DNA of 64,000 nucleotides from an uncultured Alphaproteobacteria bacterium (GTDB lineage Bacteria > Pseudomonadota > Alphaproteobacteria > Caulobacterales > Caulobacteraceae), in assembly GCA_903860975.1 (NCBI GenBank), contig CAIOSI010000021.1, positions 185,311 to 249,310 on the forward strand. Direction: 5' to 3'. The translations under genes were made by a program, and so were the position numbers. The notes under the pieces were generated by a model. It was not told the DNA's origin, did not search any database, and saw only the letters and a program-made list of their open reading frames with translations. Numbering within the stretch: the stretch's first letter is position 1; every line of letters begins with the position of its first letter. Below are positions 37,554-46,168 of this stretch, piece after piece.

Positions 37554-38903
37554 ATGAATGCACCAACGAAGGTTCCTGCTGCAAAGGCTTGGCATTTGCA
37601 GGGTAACTGGGCACCTGTGCTTGACGAAATCGATGTGGGTCCGCTGACCGTGCGGGGGACAATTCCGCCTGAGCTGAGAGGCGACTATGTCCGGGCAGGT
37701 ATGAATCCCCGCTCCGGCCACAGCGACCACTGGTTCGCCGGAAACGGCATGCTCCATTCGGTCCAGATCGATGACGGCCAGGCGCGCTATCGGAACAGGT
37801 TTGTGCGCACACCCTACTTCGAGGCCGACATGAACCTGATGTCGGGCATGTTCGATCCCGCGGCCTCGCCTGCCAACACCAACATCATCCGGCACGCTGG
37901 GCGCTGGCTGGCGCTGGAGGAAACGCACTGGCCCTGGGAAGTGGACCGTAACCTCGAGACGCTGGGCGCCCACACCTTCGCCGGTCAGCTCGGTGCATCG
38001 ATGACCGCTCACCCGCGGGTTTGCCCGGTGACCGGGGAACTTCTATTCTTCGGCTATCAATTGGCCAAGCCGCCGTTCCTGACCTACTACCGCGCCGATG
38101 CTGCGGGGGTCGTGCTCGAGGCTCAGCCCATTGAAATCCCCAATCCCGTGATGATGCATGACTGGAACGTCACGCGGAACCACGTGGTGTTCATGGACCT
38201 GCCGGTCGTCTTTGATCTGAAGGCCGCTATGCGCGGAGGTGCGCCGCTTGCATTTCGCCCAGAGGCCGGCGCCCGGTTAGGCGTCATGAAGCGCAACGGT
38301 GCGGCCGGCCACGTGCGCTGGTTCGAGATCGATCCCTGCTATGTCTTCCACCCCGTGAACGCCCATGAGGAGGGCGACAGGCTGGTGCTTCACGTCTGCC
38401 GCCAGGAACAGGCCATGGCCGGCGGCTTCGAGGAAATCTACGGCGGCGAGCGTACAATTGGCCGCCTCTGGCGCTGGACGATCGACCTGGCGGGCGGAAC
38501 AGTTGTGGAAGAGCAGATCGATGATGCGCCAGCTGATTTCCCAAGAATCCATGACGGCCTCGTGGGCTTGCCGGCGCGCTGGGGGTACATGGCCAGCTTG
38601 GACGCCAAGGCACCGAGCCTGACCCTCGGTCAGTACCTCTATAAATATGACCTTGGGACAGGGGCTCGGATCACTCGCGATTTTGGCTCTGATAGCCGGT
38701 TGGGCGAGCCCATCTTTGTTCCCCGTCAAGGGGCAGCCAGCGAAGATGACGGCTGGATACTGGCGTTGCGCCATGATGAATCCCGCGATCAGTCCACACT
38801 CGTGATCCTGAATGCGCAGGACTTCGATGGAGACCCTGCGGCGGAAATACTCATGCCGCGACGCTTACCCTATGGCGCGCATGGCAACTGGATGTCGCGC
38901 TAG
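37554..38903 (+). CDS. Carotenoid/stilbene cleavage oxygenase
   Basis: 449 residues, start preceded by AGGGAGA. Seven-bladed propeller of the RPE65/NinaB/lignostilbene-dioxygenase family. The four iron-binding histidines are visible: His153 (TAHPR), His202 (MMHDWN), His266 (YVFHPVNAHEE) and His443 (YGAHGNW). Splits a double bond in a carotenoid, apocarotenoid or stilbene with O2. Given the Rieske oxygenase that follows 74 nt downstream, either aromatic (lignin-stilbene) or carotenoid use is possible. Confidence 0.92.
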   Translation: MNAPTKVPAAKAWHLQGNWAPVLDEIDVGPLTVRGTIPPELRGDYVRAGMNPRSGHSDHWFAGNGMLHSVQIDDGQARYRNRFVRTPYFEADMNLMSGMFDPAASPANTNIIRHAGRWLALEETHWPWEVDRNLETLGAHTFAGQLGASMTAHPRVCPVTGELLFFGYQLAKPPFLTYYRADAAGVVLEAQPIEIPNPVMMHDWNVTRNHVVFMDLPVVFDLKAAMRGGAPLAFRPEAGARLGVMKRNGAAGHVRWFEIDPCYVFHPVNAHEEGDRLVLHVCRQEQAMAGGFEEIYGGERTIGRLWRWTIDLAGGTVVEEQIDDAPADFPRIHDGLVGLPARWGYMASLDAKAPSLTLGQYLYKYDLGTGARITRDFGSDSRLGEPIFVPRQGAASEDDGWILALRHDESRDQSTLVILNAQDFDGDPAAEILMPRRLPYGAHGNWMSR

Positions 38904-38908
38904 CTAAA

Positions 38909-38920
38909 TATTGGCCAATA
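38909..38920. promoter_or_regulatory. 12-bp perfect palindrome
   Basis: TATTGGCCAATA just after the carotenoid-oxygenase stop and 57 nt before the Rieske oxygenase start. May be an operator for the Rieske gene; no second copy was found, so this is a weak call. Confidence 0.3.
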
Positions 38921-38977
38921 GGCGACCCGCCGACAGAACTTGAGCGCAAGCGAACGGATTATGGAAATAAAACACTG

Positions 38978-39928
38978 ATGTTCGACGGTTTCGCGCACGT
39001 CTGGTCACCCCTCGTGATCAATCGAAAACTGGGTCGGAGACCCCTTCGCCTGATCCTGGCCGGCGAGCCGATAGTCCTATTCCGCGACCATAATGGCGTG
39101 ATTGGCGCGCTTATTGATCGCTGCCCCCACCGAGGTGTCGCCTTATCGCTTGGCCAGGTTGGACCCGATGGCTGTCTGGAATGTCCGTTCCACGGTTGGC
39201 GGTTCAATACGGCGGGTGCGAACCAAGGCGCGCCCCTGAACCCGGACGCGAAACTGGATCAGTTGAGCGCCATCCCCCTGCCCGTGCGCGAAATAGGCGA
39301 CATGATATGGGTCTACTCCGCCCCAGGTGTTGAAGCGCCTGCCGAGCCGGTCGCACCCGAGGGGCTGACGCGCGCCGGCCTATCGCGCACCTATCTGGAC
39401 CGTGAATGGGACTGTCATTGGACCCGCGCGATGGAGAACATGCTCGACAGTCCACACCTGCCCTTCGTCCATCGTCGCTCGATCGGCCGGTCCTACCGTC
39501 GCCGCATGACGCCCACCTCGAGGATGGAAATCACCTGGGAAGAGACACCCTTCGGCGGCCGGAGTCAGGCGTTGCTGGACGGGGACAACAGCGCAGCGTT
39601 TCTGGAATTCTTCCGCCCCAATATCATGGCTCTGGTCATTCCGATCCCCGGTAAGCACCTGCGGATCCATGCACTCGTTGCGCCCACCGAAAGGGGGCGG
39701 ACCCGATTGACTGTGGTCGGGTCGCGGGACTTCGCGAAATCGGCGCTTCTCGATCCGCTGTTTTCTTGGATGAATGGCCGTATCGCAGATGAGGATCGAG
39801 CGGTCGTTGAGTCATCAGGCGCCCAGGAGGCACCGCCGCCGGGTGCTGAGCCTTCGGTCCGCACCGATCGGGCGACGCTCCAGTTCCGGAAGTATTATCA
39901 CGACGTCTTACGCCAAAGCGCAGCGTGA
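38978..39928 (+). CDS. Rieske non-haem iron oxygenase, alpha-type
   Basis: 316 residues. Rieske [2Fe-2S] ligands Cys49-x-His51 (CPHRG) and Cys69-x2-His72 (CPFHGW); mononuclear iron site in NMLDSPHLPFVH (Asn154, Asp157, His160, His165) plus a distal acidic ligand. Short alpha subunits of this kind (PaO/VanA-like) act as monooxygenases or demethylases on aromatic, chlorophyll-like or sterol substrates, with electrons from a separate reductase that is not encoded here. Confidence 0.92.
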   Translation: MFDGFAHVWSPLVINRKLGRRPLRLILAGEPIVLFRDHNGVIGALIDRCPHRGVALSLGQVGPDGCLECPFHGWRFNTAGANQGAPLNPDAKLDQLSAIPLPVREIGDMIWVYSAPGVEAPAEPVAPEGLTRAGLSRTYLDREWDCHWTRAMENMLDSPHLPFVHRRSIGRSYRRRMTPTSRMEITWEETPFGGRSQALLDGDNSAAFLEFFRPNIMALVIPIPGKHLRIHALVAPTERGRTRLTVVGSRDFAKSALLDPLFSWMNGRIADEDRAVVESSGAQEAPPPGAEPSVRTDRATLQFRKYYHDVLRQSAA

Positions 39929-40300
39929 GATCGCAGGCAAACTGCAGCGAACGTGGATACGCCTTATTTTTGCATGAAGACGTGCTTGCTTGCGATCGCA
40001 TGCGCCTTTGTCTAGATCGCCGATCAGCTCGATCGTATGCCGCTTGCCGTTCCCCAGGGGGCGGGCGGTACGTTCGGGCCCGAGGCGTTGGTCAGTCGAA
40101 ACGGGTGTCCAAGAGAATATCGGGTGATTGCCGATGGTCCGCCACGCTGAGCAACGTGCGCAAAATTGGGGTTTGTGCCCCACGATCAGGATTGTTATCG
40201 GCGCTATCGGCAGTGGTCGTTCCGGTTCGGCCGTGATGTAAATTGACCGTTGGGAAAACGAGATCGTTCGTTGGTCCCTATCTTCTATGGCACCCCTGGC
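39929..40300. other. Gene-free stretch before the MFS remnant
   Basis: 372 nt. The only long frame, on the minus strand across 39908-40429, runs over the ends of two rightward genes and has no family character. No hairpin or repeat was found. Likely eroded sequence, in line with the broken transporter that follows. Confidence 0.45.
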
Positions 40301-40630
40301 ATGAGAACTTCGATGTGGGCCGGCCGGAACCGTCTCATCCTGCTGATGCTGATTGCCAGCGCCATCTTGAACTATGCCGTTCGCCAGATCATCGCCATCC
40401 TGAAGCCTATGCTGCAGGAGCAGTTGCACTGGACTGATGTCGACGACGCCCGGTTGGCGTCTGTCTTCCAGTTCTCTGCCGCGATCGCTCTTTTGGGCTC
40501 TGGCTGGTTGGTGGACCGTATCGTATGGCGACGGGCCAACCCGCTAGCCGTGGGGCGTTGGAGCCTGGCGGCGATGGCTCATTCCTTTGCCAGAACCCTC
40601 GGCCAGCTCACGGAAGGGGCAGGCGACTGA
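40301..40630 (+). pseudogene. Truncated MFS transporter (ExuT/ACS-like) remnant
   Basis: About 109 residues, MRTSMWAGRNRLILLMLIAS..., match the first two to three membrane segments of anion:cation-symporter-type MFS proteins (LNYAVRQIIAILKPMLQEQ; FQFSAAIALLGSGWLVDRI; GRWSLAAMAHSFARTLGQL). A full transporter has some 420 residues; here the frame ends right after the third segment and the GH42 gene follows 70 nt on. An internal deletion probably removed the rest. It may once have imported the glycoside or uronate used by the GH42 enzyme. Confidence 0.75.
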
Positions 40631-40700
40631 AGGCGACCTCTGATCTGTGGGTCTAGGCTCACTGGCGGGACAGCCCAATTCCAACTGTTTGGAGGCCTGT

Positions 40701-42650
40701 ATGAAACTTGGCGTCTGTTATTATCCGGAGCACTGGCCAGAGGCGCTTTGGGCGGACGACGCTTCGCGCATGGCGGCGCTCGGGATCAGCTGGGTTCGCA
40801 TCGGTGAGTTTTCCTGGAGCCGGATCGAGCCGGAGCCGGGACAGTTTGACTGGAATTGGCTGGACCTCGCCGTCGAGACGCTGGCTGCGGCCGGTCTGAA
40901 GATCGTCATGTGCACGCCCACGGCGACGCCGCCAAAATGGTTGGTTGAAGCCCATCCCGACATGCTGGCGCTCGACGCTTCAGGTCGACCGCGGGGCTTC
41001 GGGTCTCGCCGCCATTACTGCTTCTCCAGCGAAGCCTACCGGGTCGAATGCGCCCGGATCACCGAGGCGGTCGCCGCCCGCTATGGCCGCCACCCAGCCG
41101 TCGGGGCCTGGCAGACCGACAACGAATTCGGCTGTCATGACACGACCCTCAGCTACTCGCCCAATGCCGCGCGCGGGTTCCGAACCTGGCTGGCGCAGCG
41201 CTACCAGTCTGTCGAGGCGCTGAACCGCGCCTGGGGAGCGGTCTTCTGGTCGCAAGAATACCGCGACTTCGATGAGGTGGAGCCGCCCAACCTGACGGTC
41301 ACCGAGGCCAATCCAAGCCACCGGCTGGACTACAACCGTTTTGCTTCAGAAGCCGTGGCCAGCTTCAATCGGCTGCAGGTTGCGATCATCCGCAGGCTCT
41401 CGCCGGGCCGGGATATCACGCACAACTTCATGGGGTTCTATACCGAGTTCGATCACTTCGCCTTGGCGCGCGACCTGGACCTCGCGAGTTGGGATTCCTA
41501 CCCGCTGGGGTTCCTCGAGCAGTTCTGGTTTTCCTCCGAGGAGAAGCTTCGATATCTGCGCCAGGGACACCCGGACATATCGGCCTTCCATCACGACCTA
41601 TATCGCGGCGTCGGCCGCGGTCGCTGGTGGGTGATGGAGCAGCAACCGGGCCCCGTGAACTGGGCCCGGTACAATCCGGCACCGTTGCCAGGCATGGTGC
41701 GCTCTTGGACCTGGGAAGCTTTCGCCCATGGGGCCGAAGTGGTCTGTTATTTTCGCTGGCGCCAGGTGCCGTTCGCCCAAGAACAGATGCATGCCGGTCT
41801 GAACAGGCCAGACAACGTGCTCGATCAGGGCGGGCTGGAAGCCGGCGAGGTCGCGGTGGAGCTGGCGGAATTTGGCGAACTTGCGCCGTGCCATCGTGCA
41901 CGGGTGGCCCTGGTGTTCAGCTACGAGGCCGATTGGCAATTTTCCGTTCAGCCCCACGCCGAAGGCTTCCGCTGGCTGCAGCTTGCGTTCGATATGTACG
42001 CTGCCTTGCGCCGCCTTGGTCTAGACGTCGACATCGTAGCGCCCGACGCAGACTTCACAGGGTATGGGCTGGTCATTGCGCCATCGTTGCCCATCGTCGA
42101 GACCGCCACGCTGGCCGCCTTGGAGGCGTCCGGGGCGGTTGTCCTGTTTGGGCCGCGGACTGGGTCTCGCACCCGCGATGGCCATATTCCGCAGAACCTG
42201 CCGCCTGGTCCGTTGCAAGCCCGGTTGCCTGTGCGGGTGAGCCGAGTTGAAAGCCTGCGACCGGGCGCAGGGCCCGAGGTGGAGCATTCGGGGCGGACCT
42301 TTGCGGGCCGCCTTTGGCGCGAAGTCCTGGATACCGACCTTGCGCCCCTGGCCACATTCTCGGACGGTGGGGTGGCATGGACGAGCTGCGAGTCGTGGCA
42401 TTATCTGGCCACTTGGCCGGAGGCTTCCCTGCTCGATCTTGTTATCGCCCGTGTTGCGCTCGAGGCCCATCTGCCCATCGAGGCGCTTGAGGAAGGCGTT
42501 CGCATGCGGCGGCGCGGCGATGTGCAGTTTGCTTTCAATTTCGCACCCGATTGCCGGCACACACCGGCGCCTGCAGGCGTGCGCTTCCTGATAGGCGGAC
42601 CGGAGCTCCCGCCGGCGGGCCTGGCGGCGTGGCGGGTCGCATCGCCATGA
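40701..42650 (+). CDS. GH42 beta-galactosidase
   Basis: 649 residues, start preceded by GGAGG at 40691-40695. Glycoside hydrolase family 42 with N-terminal TIM barrel (KLGVCYYPEHWPEALW), acid/base Glu142 in QTDNEFG and nucleophile Glu313 in WVMEQQPGPVNW, then a trimerisation domain (DIVAPDADFTGYGLVIAPS) and a small C-terminal domain. No signal peptide, so cytosolic. Hydrolyses terminal beta-galactosides or arabinosides. Stop overlaps the TetR gene by 4 nt. Confidence 0.95.
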   Translation: MKLGVCYYPEHWPEALWADDASRMAALGISWVRIGEFSWSRIEPEPGQFDWNWLDLAVETLAAAGLKIVMCTPTATPPKWLVEAHPDMLALDASGRPRGFGSRRHYCFSSEAYRVECARITEAVAARYGRHPAVGAWQTDNEFGCHDTTLSYSPNAARGFRTWLAQRYQSVEALNRAWGAVFWSQEYRDFDEVEPPNLTVTEANPSHRLDYNRFASEAVASFNRLQVAIIRRLSPGRDITHNFMGFYTEFDHFALARDLDLASWDSYPLGFLEQFWFSSEEKLRYLRQGHPDISAFHHDLYRGVGRGRWWVMEQQPGPVNWARYNPAPLPGMVRSWTWEAFAHGAEVVCYFRWRQVPFAQEQMHAGLNRPDNVLDQGGLEAGEVAVELAEFGELAPCHRARVALVFSYEADWQFSVQPHAEGFRWLQLAFDMYAALRRLGLDVDIVAPDADFTGYGLVIAPSLPIVETATLAALEASGAVVLFGPRTGSRTRDGHIPQNLPPGPLQARLPVRVSRVESLRPGAGPEVEHSGRTFAGRLWREVLDTDLAPLATFSDGGVAWTSCESWHYLATWPEASLLDLVIARVALEAHLPIEALEEGVRMRRRGDVQFAFNFAPDCRHTPAPAGVRFLIGGPELPPAGLAAWRVASP

Positions 42651-43264
42651 CGCTCGTTGCGCCGCGCAAACGCACGCGTCTGGCGCCTGAGGCCCGCCGC
42701 CAGCAGATTCTGGACGAGGCCGCGCGGCTGATCCTCGATGAGGGATTGCACGCTGTCAGTATGGAGCGTCTGGCGCGCGATGTCGGGATCAGCAAGGGAC
42801 TGGTCTACAACTACTTTCCCACCCGTGATGCTCTGCTGACGGCGCTTTTGTCGCGCGAACAGACCGAATTACGCGGCCGCGGAATGGCCGAGGCGCTTAA
42901 GGCCGAGAGTTACGTCGACCTCATCCGCCAGACGACCCGGCTCTATTTGGAGCAGACCCGCGACCGCGGTGCCTTGATCGCGGCGCTGTTGTCAGATCCG
43001 TCGGTGGCCAAGTTGATGGAAGAGGAAAGCCGCGCCGACCGGGATCGAACCGTGCGGTATTTCGTACGCGCCACGCGCCAGGCCTACGATCTGCCGTTGC
43101 CCGTGGCGATCGCCGCCGTGGAGTTACTCTCTGCCGTAACGGACCGGGCCGGGAAGCTCGTCTCCGAACGTCTGGTCGACGTCGATTCTGCAACGGAACT
43201 GTGTGTCGAACTGATCACCGGCGGTCTGGCCGGCCTGAACGCCGATCGACCCCTGAAGGCTTAG
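42647..43264 (+). CDS. TetR-family regulator, coupled to GH42
   Basis: 205 residues from MTLVAPRKRTR. N-terminal helix-turn-helix (ILDEAARLILDEGLHAVSME, then RLARDVGISKGLVYNYF, residues about 20-60) and an all-helical ligand domain. The ATGA overlap with the GH42 gene suggests it controls this sugar block. The 22-bp elements at 46074 and 47768 are possible targets. Ends 5 nt from the convergent hydrolase gene. Confidence 0.9.
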   Translation: MTLVAPRKRTRLAPEARRQQILDEAARLILDEGLHAVSMERLARDVGISKGLVYNYFPTRDALLTALLSREQTELRGRGMAEALKAESYVDLIRQTTRLYLEQTRDRGALIAALLSDPSVAKLMEEESRADRDRTVRYFVRATRQAYDLPLPVAIAAVELLSAVTDRAGKLVSERLVDVDSATELCVELITGGLAGLNADRPLKA

Positions 43265-43269
43265 GCGCG

Positions 43270-44064
43270 CTATCGGGCCAACAGGAAGGTTCGGACGGTA
43301 GCCAGGTAATCCAGAAAATTCTCGCGGCGGACATTGTGGCCAGCTCCGTTGATCCGGGTGGCTTGAATGTTGGCGTTCAGGGACATGGCTTCGGCCGCGC
43401 TGGCTGGAGTGACCAAGCTTCCGAGATCCGCATCGCCATAGATCAGCAGCGTCGGCGCGGAGATACTCTTGATCTGCGCCTGCCAAGGCGTGTCGTAGTC
43501 GGGCAGGACGGTGAAGTCGACCTGTCGCTTGGCGGTGGCCCAAGCGGGGAAATCATCCTCGTGCCAGCTGGGAGACGTCGCCCGGCCCATGCTGCCAATC
43601 TCCGCCTCGGTCATCGAACGGAAACGCTCGACCTGATCGCAGAAGCGCTTGCGACGCGCCGGCGCCAACGAAGGGTCCGCCAGGGGTAGCAGCGGCGGGT
43701 CCTCCAGAACGACTTTCGACACCTGGTCGGGGTGGGCATTGGCGAACGCAGCGGTCGCTCGTGCGCCGACCGAGTGCCCCATGACAACAGGCGTGTCCAA
43801 GTCGAGCGCCTCGATCGCTTCGGCAATATCCCTGGCTGGATCGTGTTGATCGGCCTTGGTCAGTCTTGTACTGGCGCCATGACCGCGGGCATCCAGCATG
43901 ATCACGTCGAAGTCGGACGCCAGGGCTGAGGCGAGGCCGGTCCAGCAAAGGCCGTTGTCGGTCAGGCCATGCGACAGCACCAGCGGTGGGCCGCCGCCGC
44001 CGGTGCGATGGTAGGCCAAATGACCACCAAGGACCGGTACCGTTCCAGTACGCCAGACTGTCAT
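43270..44064 (-). CDS. Alpha/beta hydrolase
   Basis: 264 residues from MTVWRTGT; an upstream extension to 44280 is the shadow of the aldo-keto reductase gene. Catalytic serine in VMGHSVGA (GxSxG), acid aspartate in IYGDADLGS, histidine in GAGHNVRRE, and oxyanion stretch VLSHGLTDNG. Likely an esterase/lactonase-type enzyme. Third gene of the phyH-AKR-hydrolase operon (28-nt gap to the AKR gene). Confidence 0.88.
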   Translation of the reverse strand: MTVWRTGTVPVLGGHLAYHRTGGGGPPLVLSHGLTDNGLCWTGLASALASDFDVIMLDARGHGASTRLTKADQHDPARDIAEAIEALDLDTPVVMGHSVGARATAAFANAHPDQVSKVVLEDPPLLPLADPSLAPARRKRFCDQVERFRSMTEAEIGSMGRATSPSWHEDDFPAWATAKRQVDFTVLPDYDTPWQAQIKSISAPTLLIYGDADLGSLVTPASAAEAMSLNANIQATRINGAGHNVRRENFLDYLATVRTFLLAR

Positions 44065-44092
44065 TGCGTCTCGCGCGATGGTGCGCGGGCGC

Positions 44093-45058
44093 CTACCAAG
44101 CGTAGGCTTCCGGCGCGGGCCCGACGCCAGGAAAGATGTCCTCGATCGTCGCCAGGGCTTGATCGTCCAGGACGATCTCCGGGACCTGCAGTACCGAGGT
44201 GAGTTGATCGCGGCTGCGGGGGCCGATGATCGTTGCGGTGACGCCCGGCTGGCGCAGCAGCCAGGCCAGGGCGATCGCACTGGGGGGTTGGCCGAGATCG
44301 TCGCAAAGGGCTACGAAGCGCGCGAGCTGTCCAGCACGCGCTCTTGCCGCCGCAACCGCACCGTCCGACCGCCTGCGGCCTTCACGATCCGTGGAAACGC
44401 CAGCCAGTAGCCCGCCCGCGAGCGGGCTCCAAATTATGACGCCGAGACCGTACGCACGGCATGCCGGGAGCACTTCAAGCTCCAAGCGCCGCTCGATCAA
44501 GTTGTAGAGACTCTGTTCGGACACCAGACCTAGTCGCTGCCGGGCGATTGCCTTCTCGTTGGCTTGGGCGATGGCCCAGCCGGGGAAGTTGCTAGAGCCA
44601 ACGTAGGTGATCTTGCCCTGCGCGATCAGACGATCCATCGCCTGCCAGATCTCCTCGATCGGTGCGGTCCGATCGATGTGGTGCATCTGGTAGAGATCGA
44701 TGTGGTCCACCTTCAGTCGCTTGAGGCTGGCCTCGCAGGCCATCTGAATGTGCCGGGCCGACAGTCCGCGGTCGTTTACGTCGTCCGACATAGGCTCGTG
44801 GACCTTGGTGGCCAGCACGATCCGTTCGCGCCGGCTGCGGTCTTGCGCAAGCCATTGGCCCAGCAGGGTCTCCGTCGTTCCGACCCCCAGATGGCCGCCG
44901 TACTGGTTGGCGGTGTCGACGAAATTGATCCCAGCCTCGAGCGCCGCGCTCAGGATCGCGAAGCTCTCCGGCTCCGAGGTCTGGGGGCCGAAGTTCATCG
45001 TGCCCAGGCAGAGTTCGCTCACCTTCAGCGCGGAACCGCCCAGCTGGCGATACTTCAT
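44093..45058 (-). CDS. Aldo-keto reductase
   Basis: 321 residues from MKYRQLGG. (alpha/beta)8 NADPH-dependent reductase of the AKR12/AKR-YghZ-like group. Catalytic tetrad: Asp48 and Tyr53 (VDTANQYGG), Lys85 (ATK), His126/127 (YQMHHID). The cofactor loop SPLAGGLLAGV and IIGPRSRDQL is typical. Reduces a sugar aldehyde or ketone. Middle gene of the operon, 22 nt after phyH. Confidence 0.93.
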   Translation of the reverse strand: MKYRQLGGSALKVSELCLGTMNFGPQTSEPESFAILSAALEAGINFVDTANQYGGHLGVGTTETLLGQWLAQDRSRRERIVLATKVHEPMSDDVNDRGLSARHIQMACEASLKRLKVDHIDLYQMHHIDRTAPIEEIWQAMDRLIAQGKITYVGSSNFPGWAIAQANEKAIARQRLGLVSEQSLYNLIERRLELEVLPACRAYGLGVIIWSPLAGGLLAGVSTDREGRRRSDGAVAAARARAGQLARFVALCDDLGQPPSAIALAWLLRQPGVTATIIGPRSRDQLTSVLQVPEIVLDDQALATIEDIFPGVGPAPEAYAW

Positions 45059-45080
45059 AGACGGGCTCCGGACGACGGGT

Positions 45081-46043
45081 TCATGGGGCCCGCAAGGTGG
45101 GGCCGACGACAAGGCTCTCGCTGGAATCTGTCACGCAGTGCCGGACCAGACGCTGTGCGCGCTCGGAAAGCTTCCTATAGTCAGCGTAGGTGATGCCTGG
45201 AACGATCGGCTCCCGGAACCACGGCGCGTAGAATTCCAGGTTGGGGATCGAACGGATCGCGTCAGAAACGTTGGGCGTTCCGCCGTGCCACGCCCGGACG
45301 TCGCGGACCATGATCGCACCAGCCGGCGCGGGGCAAACCGTACTCAGCCGCATCCATTCGGGCTCCTCAGCCAGAGTGGGGATCGGCGTGCGCGAATGCT
45401 GGGTGCCTGGAATCTGGCGGGTCGGCCCGTTCAGGCGGGTGACCTCTTGAGGCAGAAAATTCACGCACACATACGGGCAGGGCAGGTCGCGGATGCTCAC
45501 GTGGCCGCGGGGATCGTGGAAGGCGCTGAACGGCGTGGCGGCGCCGTCGCGCCAGTCGCCGACATCGGAATGCAAGGGCTGATATTCTACCGCGCCAGGA
45601 AGGCAAAAGTCGCCGCTGGCGGCCCGCAGCACATATTCGGGAGACCCGAAGATGGCGCTGACCGTATCGACGACGATCGGAATATCGAGCAGCATCTGCC
45701 ATTCGGGGCGATGGAGCTGACTGCGCGTCAGGCTCGAGCCGCCGAACGAGTAGCGATGGGAGCCCCGGTTTCCCTTTCGCCCTTCATCAAGGGCAAGGAT
45801 CTCGCTGGCGACCGCTGCGCAACCGCTGGCGAGGATTTCGACCTGGGCGCTATCCAGGACGTTGGCGATGACGACGAAGCCGTCGCGACGGAAGAGTTCA
45901 ACGGCGTGCCGGGTGTCGCCGGGTTCAAGGATATCCAACCCCTTGATGCCATTGTTTGCCTCCAGGTGGGCGCGCAGAGCGGCAACGCCGGGCTCGTCCA
46001 GCCAGGCCTCGCCCGCCCCGGTCGATTTGCTGGCTCTATCCAT
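45081..46043 (-). CDS. PhyH-family Fe(II)/2-oxoglutarate dioxygenase
   Basis: 320 residues. Phytanoyl-CoA dioxygenase-type double-stranded beta-helix with iron ligands His158 and Asp160 (PLHSDVGDW) and His253 (RAWHGGTPN); the oxoglutarate arginine is probably Arg264. Hydroxylates or oxidatively cleaves a small molecule, substrate unknown. First gene of the operon; the 22-bp element at 46074-46095 lies 31 nt upstream of its start. Confidence 0.88.
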   Translation of the reverse strand: MDRASKSTGAGEAWLDEPGVAALRAHLEANNGIKGLDILEPGDTRHAVELFRRDGFVVIANVLDSAQVEILASGCAAVASEILALDEGRKGNRGSHRYSFGGSSLTRSQLHRPEWQMLLDIPIVVDTVSAIFGSPEYVLRAASGDFCLPGAVEYQPLHSDVGDWRDGAATPFSAFHDPRGHVSIRDLPCPYVCVNFLPQEVTRLNGPTRQIPGTQHSRTPIPTLAEEPEWMRLSTVCPAPAGAIMVRDVRAWHGGTPNVSDAIRSIPNLEFYAPWFREPIVPGITYADYRKLSERAQRLVRHCVTDSSESLVVGPTLRAP

Positions 46044-46073
46044 GATGAACCCTCTGATGTGGCGCGGCAGGTT

Positions 46074-46095
46074 TTATTACAACAATCGTCAATAA
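46074..46095 (-). promoter_or_regulatory. 22-bp shared element, copy A
   Basis: On the minus strand it reads TTATTGACGATTGTT then GTAATAA. It matches copy B at 47768-47789 in 20 of 22 positions (differences at positions 12 and 16). It begins 31 nt upstream of the phyH start. The ends TTATT...AATAA are mirror-symmetric; the centre is not. Sits in an A+T-rich island in otherwise GC-rich DNA. Confidence 0.6.
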
Positions 46096-46168
46096 TAGTC
46101 TGGCGCGCGCGCGGGCGCAAACTGCCAGCCTACAGAGCAGGATGCGACGAGGTGAGCCGGCTGAACAG

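Noticed and set aside
39908..40429. 173-codon minus-strand frame over the gene-free stretch
   Set aside because: Overlaps the ends of the Rieske gene and MFS remnant, lacks a ribosome-binding site and resembles no family.
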